Below are positions 45,219 through 57,200 of a stretch of 64,000 nucleotides of DNA, one piece after another (the stretch's first letter is position 1; every line of letters starts with the position of its first letter). A program made the translations under genes and the position numbers. This DNA is from Bicyclus anynana (lineage: Eukaryota > Arthropoda > Insecta > Lepidoptera > Nymphalidae): the NCBI RefSeq assembly GCF_947172395.1, contig NC_069102.1, positions 10,756,442-10,820,441 on the forward strand, given 5' to 3'. The notes under the pieces are model-generated. The model was given only the letters and a program-made list of their open reading frames with translations, made no database searches and was not told the DNA's origin.

Positions 45219-48200
45219 ATAATTATATTTATATAGTGTGTTAAATAAATTATTAGTAGTTGTCAGTGAGAAATATAATAAAATTAATTTATTGGGTCCT
45301 CAAAACCTTTCCGGAGACTATTTAATATTAATTAATTTTTAAAGAGCAATTAAAATTTAAAGAGCAGAGAACAAACGAAAGCATGTCAGTCATTTGGCAC
45401 AGTGGTAGATAACAGTTAGTTAATGTTTGCTGTGAATGGATTTTGCAACAAGACCGTTTTACAGAGGTCTAAAGGCTCTCGAAATTTTAGTTTATTATAT
45501 TTGTGCTACCAACTTGAAATGTGGCAGGGAGGTAGTTGACAGTTAGTAAACGTTTGCTGTAAATTTTTTTAATGATAGGGCGGATTAAGGAGGTTTAAAT
45601 ACCTCCTTAATCCGCCCTATCACTCGGCGGCGCACTCGCAAATTTGAACGAAAGTCTTTGTTTTTTTTATGCTACAAACTTGAAAAAGCGCAGCCTCCGG
45701 CCGCGTCCTTATATATACATCGGCCTTCGGCCGGGGGTTTGCAATAGGGCCTCCAACCGTGGCTACGGCTGGGTATTTTAGCTAAGTAAAAAAAACACGC
45801 GGCCTCCGGCCACGCCTTTATTTATACACCGGCCTTCGGCAAGGAGCTTGTGATAGGGCCTCCGACCGTGGCTTCGGCTGGGGATTTTACCCAACCACAA
45901 AAAATGCGCGTCTTCGGACCGCGCACTTATTTATACAACGGCCGGGGGTTATGATTTTGTATCTATTATATATTTATATATAATAGATGCGAAAACATGC
46001 GAAAATATCTCAGACTAATTAGATATAGACCTGTCTCGCAAGACATTATTTTTCTGTCAACGTATATGATCAACGATCTTATGCGATTATAAGCACTGTC
46101 TCTAAAGATTCGATGTTTCATAGTTTAAAATCGTGTCCGTCGGTTAAAAACCTCCGTAAAAATACCTTTTTGTGTAGTTATATGGTGTAAAAAACGAACA
46201 AAAACTGCTAGTTTAGTTTAAAATATGTATGAAATCTAAGCTAGTTTTCCTTAGAAAATGGCAGAAAATTTTGTTCGTGAATTTGGGTGCGATACTAGTC
46301 CTTATGTATTTAGTCTGAGGAAAATATAAATAGAAGGAGTCGAAAGTGTACATCGATTTTCACGCGGACGAAGTCGCGCGCATCTGCTAGTTTAACATAA
46401 AATGGGAGAAAATTGTGGAGTGCTACCGTTGCCTGCGCGGCGTAAATGGTTAAAGTTAAACAAAAATCATGTACACGACGGAATTAATCTACTTCAAAAG
46501 TAAAAAAAAGCTGCTAGTATTTTTGTTTTCATTAAATATAGTTCGTAGAGCCGACGGACGTTGGGGTCTCAAGATTATGTTAAATGAAATACAAAGCAGT
46601 CAACAGATGGCGCTGTATTACTTTACATTGCGCTTCAAGAGTTGTTATCGAATAAGTATAAATCAAGTCCATAATAACGAGATTTTGTTTTTTGTTTATT
46701 GTTCTCAGGACTCTTCAGCCTGAATTTTTGACACAGACCCATTTTTTGGTGTCTGTACGTAACTCTGTAATATGTTAGGTATCGTACTCGACCTATGTAG
46801 GCAGTTCGGCATCTCTGCACGAAACTACTTGTCAGCAGATAAGCAGTAAGCACAGTCCTGCTGGTCTCCACTTAATCTATGATAGCAATCACACTAATAT
46901 CACACTTCACACTAATATTATAAAGGCGAAAGTTTGTGTGTAAGTGTGTAAGCGTAAAAGTGTGTAAGTGTGTATGTTTGTTCCTCTTTTACGCTGTGGC
47001 TACTGAAGCAATTTGGCTGAAATTTGGAATGGAAATAGATTTTACTCTAGATTAACACTTAGGCTACTTTTCATCCCGGAAAAATCCATGGTTCCAGCGG
47101 GATTTGTGAAAAACTGAATTTCACGCTGAAAAATCTCGAAAACTGCAAAGTGCAAAGTTGAAATTTGGCAGGGAGGTAGTTTAATATTGGTAGGCGTCGG
47201 TTAACAACGGATTAAGCGAGAGAACCAGATTTAGAAATTAGACAAAATCGCAGACGTCCGCTAGACTGTGATACGTACAAGCTTTGTCCCTTCGTCGTTT
47301 CTGTGCTATTTCTTTGTTCACAACGTCAACAGGTCTAATGGATGTGTTGGAGGCTTTTTTCTTGGCAACGTGAGCGCGCCCAGCCGCAGTTAATTGCATT
47401 CCACGCCCTTTTGTTGGTGCTGCGTCTAAAAATATAAGAAAGAAGAAAAAAGAAACATCTTTACTTTTAAGTAATGCCACATACCACATTAAAAATAAAT
47501 CATATTATGGCTTAACTGTCCATTCAAACAGTGGATCACTAAAGAATTCCCTATAATATGTGGCATAACCTAGAAAAAGGCCCCAACTCAGCATTTTGCC
47601 GCATACTTTCAATAAAAAAAGGATGCAGCACTGATTTTCAGTTAGGATCCAGTTCAGGTGCCGTCACCCACACAGTTCAACATCCTATTAAAGATCTAAT
47701 TAAAACTAATTAGGTAGGTACATTGATATAACATCAATAACTTATTCAAAGGAGATGGTCCATTTCAGGTCCACTCTTGTACCCTCATTATTTAAAAAAT
47801 ACAAGGATTTTATTAAAATCTATATAAGTGAATAAATCTAATTAAATAAAAAGAAATAAATAAAATTAAAACCCAAGTATTTGAGTTATATCATGATGGC
47901 GTCCTTAAAGCAACTATGACATGACAATTAACAGCAAACGTCAAATCGACTACTGCGTTGAAAACGTCATCAATGCACCATTATTATCCATATTAGTGTT
48001 GCATTTTTTGAGAGAGATTGAATATTATTTCGAAAAAATTAAATAAATTCATAGATTTGTATAATCAAAACAACGTAAAAAAATATTTTCTTTTATTTCC
48101 GCCAGGGTACATTGACGTGAGTGTTATTCATATTAATTTATTATAAAACACGGCTAAAACTCACGTGATACAACGTCAGAGCATGCCCGACTAGTTTCGA

Positions 48201-51200
48201 ACCTATACTGGGTCCTTAGTCATGAGCTGGTTCTTGCAACGCGGCACGATCCAAACTGAGTTTGTATCAAGCGGGGTGTTTCATAATAAATTAATAGTAT
48301 ATTTACCTTCTTCTTTTATGAACACAACATGCAGAATATTTCTCTTCATCCTATCATCTACAAAATCTGACGCTTCTTTAACCCACTCCTTGTATTTTGC
48401 TTCCTCAAATTCTTTAATAACTTTCGAGAAAGCCTTATACTGCAAGAACGCCGCCTTTTTTTGCTCACAGTCATTTAGTTCGGGTACCTGGACAAAGACC
48501 AAGTTTATTTAAAAATATAAATTGTTACATTTATTTTTTTTATTTATAGACCATAAAGCTTTAATGACATTGTTTGACGCTTGTCTACGTGTTTACTTAT
48601 ATATATAAGTAGAAATCCAGTAGGAGACTTTGACTAAAATTTTTAAAGTAATCTAAGTCTAAATCTATACAATAGCGGAAACCCCATACGAATTGAGATA
48701 TTTGCAAAAAATTGATTTTTGTGATATTTGTCCTCCAATTTTAACAGACACCCCCCACCTTATAAGTAGGTTTTAGTACAACTTTTCTAATGCCAAAATA
48801 CAAGTATTATACAACTATTCAGCTGGGTATTCTCAAAATATGAGGTGAACTTACTAAATGCTGGATCATAAAATCGAAAGGTCATCACAAGTTATCGAAA
48901 GCCGCTTGACGTAAAAAAATGAAATTTGGCTGGGAGGTTGTATATAGTTAGTAGAAGTTTGCTAATAACGGATTTTGCGACAGGGTCGGATTTAGGATGT
49001 CTAATTGCGGAAATCGCGAGCGTCAGCTAGTTTTTAATAAGATTCTTATCCGTCCGTTATTTTTAATCCGGCCCTATCGCAAAGTCCATTCTTGGCGGAC
49101 ACCTACTAACCATAAACTACCTCCCTGTCAAATTTTATCTTTGTAAGTCAAGTTTAGAGATTTCGTGATGTATGACCTTTCGCATTTATATATTAAGATA
49201 GAAGATAGATGCCATAATGCAAAAAAACATACTTTCTGAAATTTCATAATTGGCTGCTTCATCTTATTGAAGAGTGCTCTAGCCCAATAGATAGCACCGG
49301 CTACAGGAGAATGGTACCGAAGTAAAGGTGGATTTTTGCGATAGCGCTGCAACATAATTACGTCATGTTATTGAAGTTAACTTTAGATTTGAAGAATACT
49401 TGCACATTTGTAGATTATGAAGAGTTCCTTAGGCTGCCAGTCCACCAAAGTGGAGCGAGGCAGCGGAGCAGAGAAATGGAGAAATATTAACCAATAGGAT
49501 TGCACAAAATCTCCACTCCTCTTCAGTGGACAGGTAGTTGCGAGCTAGTTTAAAAATTCATACAAAATCGGTAAGGGGAGCGTGGAAACGGAGTGGAGTT
49601 AAATATATTAAATTTAACGTTTATTTATTTAACATAGTCTGCAACTCCGCTCCGCATTAGTCCATTTCTCCGCTACGCTTCCTCGCTTCGGTTTGGTGTA
49701 CAGGCAGTTTTAGAGTTTCTAAATGCCGGATGTCTTCATCATCATCATCATCGTTATTAGCCGATGGACGTCCACTGCTGGATATAAGGTTGTTATAAAT
49801 ACTTCCAAACAACATGGTTTTGAGCCGCTTGTATCTAACGGCTCCTTGTAATTTGAAACTCAATTGATATCATCGGTCTACCAAATGGGAGGTCAACCAA
49901 CACTGCGCTTTCAGGTGCAGGGTCGTCATAATGCAGATTGGGACCCTAACGTCCATCGGTTTTTTGAAGTATATGCCCTGTCCGTGCCACTTCTGTTTTG
50001 CGCGTCGTTTTATTATGTCGGTAACGTTGCTAAGGACCTCTTCCTGATTCGATCAAAACGACATATTCCGAGCATAGCTCGATCTATCGCACGCTGAGGG
50101 ACGCTGAGCCTTCTTAGGTTCCGTAAGCCAGCATGAGCACTGGTCGAAGACTTTCATTTTCAGGCACTGAGGAATTTTGGATCTTAAAATAAAATTATTC
50201 ATCGATCAACGTATGTTTTGATAAATACAATATAAACAAACAATCTTAACAAACAAGTAACAAGTCTTACTGTGAATTTGTCCTCGATAGCAGTGATCTC
50301 CTTGATAAACTGTCTCATAACGAGATCGAACTTAGTTGACAGTTGTTTTTTGATCGATTCTCTTATGTCAAACTCCATAAACTTTAGCAAAACGTCCAAT
50401 GCCTCTGTTGATGATCTAAATATAATAAAATAATATTTTTATTCATAGAACTAGCTGACGCCGCGTGGTTTCACCCGCGTGGTTCCCGTTCCCGTAAGAA
50501 TACGGGAATAATATATAGCCTATAGCCTTCCTCGATAAATGGGCTATCTAACACTAAAAGAATTTTTCAAGTCGGACCAGTCGTTCCTGAGATTAGCGCG
50601 TTCAATCAAACAAACAAACAAACTCTTCAGCTTTATATATTAGTATAGAGTATAGATTCGTGGAGCCATTTCTGCAGAACATATGTTTAATTTTGGCTTA
50701 AATAATTTTTGGAATTTTAATTAGACTGTGGAAGCAGGATTACTTAGAAAGTAAGTAGGTAGGTAGGTAGTTTGAGACGACAACCGGTCATATTCGGCTC
50801 ACTGCTGAGCTCGAGTCTCCGCTCACAATGAGAGGGGTTAGGCCAATAGTCCACCACGCTGGCCCAATGCGGATTGGCAGACTTCACACACGCAGAGAAT
50901 TCAGAAATTTCACTGGTATCCAGGTTCCCTCACGATGTTTTTTCGTCACCATTTGAGATGCATGCCCCGGACCGGGTTTGAGCCCACACCCTCCGGAATC
51001 GGAGGCAGAGGTCATATCCACTGGGCTATCACGGCTATAGTGACTATAGACTATGGTCTATGATAAATACTTACCGTAAATTACTAAAGCATGTGTTGAT
51101 ATAGTTCTTCGCCTCCTCTTCCAAATACCTGACTTCAGTCCAAAAGTCCCCCATAATGACATCCCAGTTCTCTTTGTTGTCGAATACGAATACGCTAAAG

Positions 51201-54200
51201 TCGATCGTGCGTATCGGAAACACGAGCTTCTTGACACGTTTACGGACATCGTCGATTTGAGTTGGATCACTTATGATTGACTTCAGCTCGTTTCCAAAAA
51301 TTCTTTCGAAATCGATGAGTACCTGTCACAAACAACTTAACTATTTAAGGGACATTTCACACTAAACCGCCAACGAAAAAGCGAGGTCTTGAAAGTTTTT
51401 TTTTAATTCTTTACGAGTTAGCCCTTGACTACAATCTCACCTGATGGTAAGTGATGATGCAATCTAAGATGATAGGATAACTTGTTAGGAGGAGGATGAA
51501 ATCCACACCCCTTTCAGTTTTTACACGACGTCGTACCGGAACGCTAAATCGCTTGGCGGTACGTCTTTGTTGGTAGGGTGGTAACTAGCCACGGCGGAAG
51601 CCTCCCACCAACCAGACCTAGACCAATTAAGAAAATCTCAATCGGCCCAGCCGGGGATCGAACCCAGGACCTCCGTTTTGTAAATCCACCGCGCATACCT
51701 ATACTATATAAGGGACATTTCACGCTAAACCGACAACGAAAAAAGCGAGGCCTTCAAAGTTGTTTAGATTCAGAGGGCCTAGTAACAGTTTGATATTGTG
51801 ACGACCGAGTTAACGTAAACGCGAATTTCTATGTAACTGAAACAGCGCCATCTAGTGGCACTACTGCACAACTGTTCCAATCCTACTAATATTATAAGCG
51901 CGAAAGTTTGTATAGATGTTTGGATGTATGTTTGGATGTTTGTTACTCTATAACGCCGCTACTACTGAAGCGATTTAGCTGAAATATGGAATGGAAATAG
52001 ATTTTACTCTGGATTAACACATATGCTACTTTTTATTCCGGAAAAATCCATGGTCCGCTAGTTTCATATAAATTCGCGTTTACGTTAGCGCGATAGTAAC
52101 AGTATGAAAATATTGTAAACTCCCACTAGGCACACTGGTGGTTTCTAGTTCTAGTAGACATACGTAACCCAATTTTTTTTCGTATGAGGTTTAATTGTTA
52201 ATTTAATATTTTAGTTTAGCTGCTAGGCGTCAGCTAGTGTTTCGTATATAAATGAATCCAGTCCCATTCACCACTGAGCTATTGAGGCTACAGATTAAGC
52301 AATTACTCGTACCTGCACAATATCCCCTAAGTCCCTGCCAACAGTGCCAATGTAATCAGTGCGCGTGAACAGAAGGGGTTGGTCGAACTCCCAGCGCGCA
52401 CCCTTGCCGCTGATCTCGATGTTACGTCTCGTCTCCTTGTACAGAGTGTGCCACATTTCCATTATCTTCTGCCCTGAGCGCGCCAGTAAGAGAATTTCCT
52501 CGTTTGACTTACTGAAATGTAAATATGACGTTTGTAATTTATATAAAAAAAAGTTGTTAACTTTATTGTTTGCCTTAAGATAATTAATAAAAGAAAAGAA
52601 AAGAAAGAAAGATTTTGTTTTTAAGTAATTCCACTTATCACATTAATAAAATCTAAATTATATTATGGCGTAACTGTCCACTAAACAGTGAAGCAAATAA
52701 AGAAGTATTCAGCTAAAGTTCATAACACTATTCCAATGCAGGTTGGTAGATATTACAGTGTTATGCTCACTATCAGATGTTTATGTTATTGACCTGGACT
52801 GATGGCTTATTGTACCCAGATGGCGATGTTATACCACCGATAGTCAGGGATCCGTAGAACATTTTGAACAACTGATTACTATCAAGTTAATTTTTCGTGA
52901 GTAGCTTCATCTTAATGAGACGATCACCTTTTTTCTTTAAGGAAATTCTTGATTCTTGTAGCTAACTGAGGAAATGAAAATTTCTGAGCGTCGGAACGAA
53001 ATCATGTACCACGCAATTTGTAGGACATTGTGGTTGTTAAGTTGTATAACTATTAATTAATCAACGACAATAAAACATCTGGTTAGTAACAACTTTTGAT
53101 AAATTACCCTCCTCCCAACTTGTACAAGTATCATTAATGAGTTATATTAAATTTAGAGTATTGAAAAAAATCTCACTCAAAAAGCTTGTGTACGTTAAGG
53201 AATCTCTCCAGTTTGTCGCACAAGGCCCACGATATTCGTCCCAACAGTGGGATCATTGTCTCATCCGTGCGATACCCTTTGGAGAGGACCCACATCATGT
53301 AAATGCTTTCCACGAGTTCTGGCAGCATGTCGATCACTTGTTGGAGGGGCGAATCGTCTTCTAGTGTCTAAATTGTTTTAACATTAACAATAATATATAT
53401 TAATAAAATATCTTTCAAATAAATTGAATTTGTCCAACACGGGCGTTTATTAGTTTTATACTAGCAGACGTCCTCGTGGAAATCCCCCGGGAACCATGGA
53501 TTTTTCCGGGATGAAAAGTAGTCTATGTGTTAATCCATAGTAAAATCTATTTCCATTCTAAATTTCAGCCAAATCGCAAACATACCTACGCACTTACACA
53601 CACACTTTCGCCTTTACAATATTAGTGTGATTAGTGTGATAAAATTTGTTTAAAACAACAATTTTAGTTGTTGAAGCATTGATTTTAAAATGACTTAACC
53701 CTACGACTACAAATGCAACCTAAATAATTTCTAGATCTGTAGTTAATTACTTGGGACGAATAATAAATATGTGGTTCAAAGGTTTCATGTTCACACTAAT
53801 AATTATAAATTACCAGATCGATAGTATAAAACATTATTAAAGAATATTTAAAAAATCTTACGGTGAAAAACCGCATCAAGGTTGACAAAAATTTGAGGTT
53901 ATCTCCAGCCAGATTGTATTGTTCCATAAGTGTGTCTTTATACTGTTGAAAACCCTGTAATTTTGAAACAAAACAATGATATAGCCTGGGCCTGTAGCCA
54001 TGTGGCACGTCGATTCTCTTTCTACGAACGCTAACGCTTCGAAAACTAAAAAAAAGTATGGAAATGACAGATTCGATCGATAACTTGATCACGTGATCTG
54101 TCGATAGCAAGTGTTATTCCTATACACTTTTTAATTTTCGAAGCGTTAGAGTTTATAGAAAGATAATCGATGTGACACATAGCTACAGGCTCTGATCAGA

Positions 54201-57200
54201 AACATAAAAGACCTGGGTTGGGTGCCACCAATATTTCAACTTTTATAAAAAGAACCGTTGCCATTTCTATGCAACTTTTAACACCATAAACAAGTCAGGG
54301 ATCGCTAGAACATTGTGTACACCTAGGTTTATTGGCCTAGTGGGAGTTGTCAATATTTTCATACTGTTACTATCGCGTTAAAGTAAACGCGAATTTATAT
54401 GGAATTGAAACAGTTGTGCAGTAGTGCCACTAGATGGCGCTGGCTGAACTGCCACTAGGCCCTGAGATTACTAACAAGCTAATTTTTCGTGAGCAGATTC
54501 ATCTCGATGAGACGATCAACTCTTTTATTTACGAAAATTCTAGATTTTGGTAACTAGCTGAGTTACCAGGAAATAAAAAATTCAGAGCGTCAGAACGAGA
54601 TAATGTACCACGCAATTTGTAGGACAATGTGGCCGTTAAATTGTAAAACTATTAATTAAGCAACAGTAAAAAAACAGCACCGTGATAGCCCAGTGGACAT
54701 GACCTCTGCCTCCGATTACGTAGGGTGTGGGTTCAAAACCAGTCCGGGGCATGCACCTCCAACTTTTCAGTTGTGTGCATTTTAAGAAATTAAATATCAC
54801 GTGTCTCAAACGGTGAAGGAAAACATCGTGAGGAAACCTGCATACCAGAGAATTTTCTTAATTCTGTGTGTGTGTGAAGTCTGCCAATCCGCATTAGGCC
54901 AGCGTGGCGGATTATTGGCCTAAACCCTCTCATTCTGAGAGGAGACTCGAGCTCAGCAGTGAGCCGAATATGGGTTGATAATGATGATGATGAAAAAAAC
55001 AGCTGGTTAGTAACAACTTTTAATAACCTCGTTATTGATACAATTTGGGAGGAGGGTAGAGTACCTCCAGAATACTACCAGAATCAAGAATTTTCGTAAA
55101 TAAAAAAGTTGACCGTCTCATCGATATGAGGCTACTCACGAAAAATTAACTTTATAGTAATCAGGTGTACAAAATGTTCTACGGATCCCTGACTAAAAAA
55201 AGCATGTTTGCATAGAGTTTATAAGATAAATACTGGAAGGTGGAAAAACTAAATCTTTAGACAATACTTACGACATAATGACTTGAAGACAGCCTTTCGA
55301 GGATAGAGAGAATTTTAACTACCATCGGCTGCTTCAACTGTTCCACCAGCAGAGATATCTCAGCATCTCTCTCTCGCCAGTATTTGTATTCGGCAATAGG
55401 ACCGTTGCCTTCTCGTGTCTGTTTAAAAAATAATGTAGTTGTATAATATGCACCAAACTTATTGTCCGTTTTGACTGACAACACGCTAAACAGTGCAGCT
55501 ATTATATACAAAAATATATCCCAGCAGAGTTATAAATTGATAATTCTGCTGGGATATATTTTTTATTATGGTCAGACATTCACCTCGTTATTGTTTTAAT
55601 ATTTTTTTTTGTACACTACAATAACAAAACATAAAAACATAAGAAATATAAACATTATAATGAGTTAGTGACTTGTGACAAGTCCGGCCCCTTTAAGGTG
55701 AAGCTATTAAGGTTTTTTGGCCGATCATATCAGCCGATGGACGTCCAGTGCAGGACATGGGCCTTTTGTAGGGATTTCCAAACTTCACGATACTGAGCCA
55801 CCTGCATCCAGCAAATCCCAGCGACTCGCTTGATGTCGTCAGTCCACCTGGTGGGGGGTCGACCAACACTGCGCTTTCTAGTGCGGGGTCGCCATTCTAG
55901 CACTTTGGGACCCCAACGTCCATCGGCCCCGCCCAATGCCTCTTCAGCTTTGCAATTCGTTGAGCTATGTTGGTGACTTTGATTCTTCTGCGGATATCCT
56001 CATTTCTGATTCGATCACGCAGAGATACTCCTAACATAGCTCGCTCCATCGCCCGCTGTGTGACTCTGTGCCTTCTTATGAGGCCCATAGTTAGCGACCA
56101 AGTCTCGGAACCATAGGTTATCACTGGCAATACGCACTGTTTACATATTTTAGGAAAAAATCAAAGGAATCATAAAATCTTACTTTATTCAAACAAGCAG
56201 ATATCGTAGCATCGATATGCGTCTGCCACATAATGACGGCCTCCTCAAGTTGTGAGGTCAGCTCGGGGTCAACGAACTCTACGTGGTCCTCCTCTCGCTC
56301 CTCCAATAACGCTGGTATGGTCGGCATGGGGAGCTGTATCTCACCTTCCATGTGTTCTATTGTCCTAAAAGTTGAAATATAATGGAGATTCTTTAATTAG
56401 CTTACATTCGGAAAAGAACCTTTTCTTCTCAATTTAAAATTTTGGACTCAAATAGCTTATAGATAAAGTCTGGTGTAAGTATTGATTGTTTTAAATGTTT
56501 TTTGTTTTCATTGTTGGCATATTCAATAAATATATAAATAAACCAACTCAATAGGGATGATGACAGTTTTTTAAATTGTATATAAATTAAGAGTATACTA
56601 ATAGTAAAGTAATTTTGTAAAAGGAACAGGCTATCTGCGATCATTACTTTCGTAGCTACAGGGATTTAAAGAGTCAGATTTGCGGCGCTGCCGCGGATCT
56701 CAAAAACGCCCCATACAAAATGGCTCGAAATAATGACGTCATAGGCAATGTAATGATCGTTAGATTTGTATGCGCGTCCAAACAAAATTACTAATATCTT
56801 TGTTATTTGTGCGTTTATGCTTATAGTTCATTTATTAAAAAATGTCACATTTAATGTAAGGAAGCTAAAACTGTATAAATTTTCATCTAATTACAATAAA
56901 ATATTTTTAATAGTTTTTGAAATTTTATAATCTCATTTATTTTGCAAATATCCAGACAATTTTTGCTTTTTATGTATAAATTAGTTAACATTGACCCTAT
57001 TTACCCGAATGTATCATAAAAATCAAACCTAGCCATCATCCCCATTCTGGAGTTAGGAACTTGGTGGTACACAGAAAAAATATACTAAAAATCTCTTCCT
57101 CGGAGAGCACTTTTAGTTACTAAACGAAAAATATGTAACTCTTTCACGACGAAACTACTGAACTGATTTGGTTCAAATTTTTAATGGTGACATTACACCC

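Larger units (their letters stand above)
43085..46395 (+). mobile_element. Large composite repeat, possible non-autonomous Helitron
   Basis: Starts 'ctatctatacttataataaa' and ends 'gcgcgcatctgctagtt', resembling Helitron-like termini. Inside: four or five degenerate repeats of about 200 bp between 43330 and 44160 (each with a gggttgaa block and 'tgaaagtcc'), a GAAA run, a long AT run, a 44-bp-plus hairpin at 45573-45622 and a GC-rich repeat at 45688-45955. No long ORF. Several nested insertions are possible. Confidence 0.5.
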
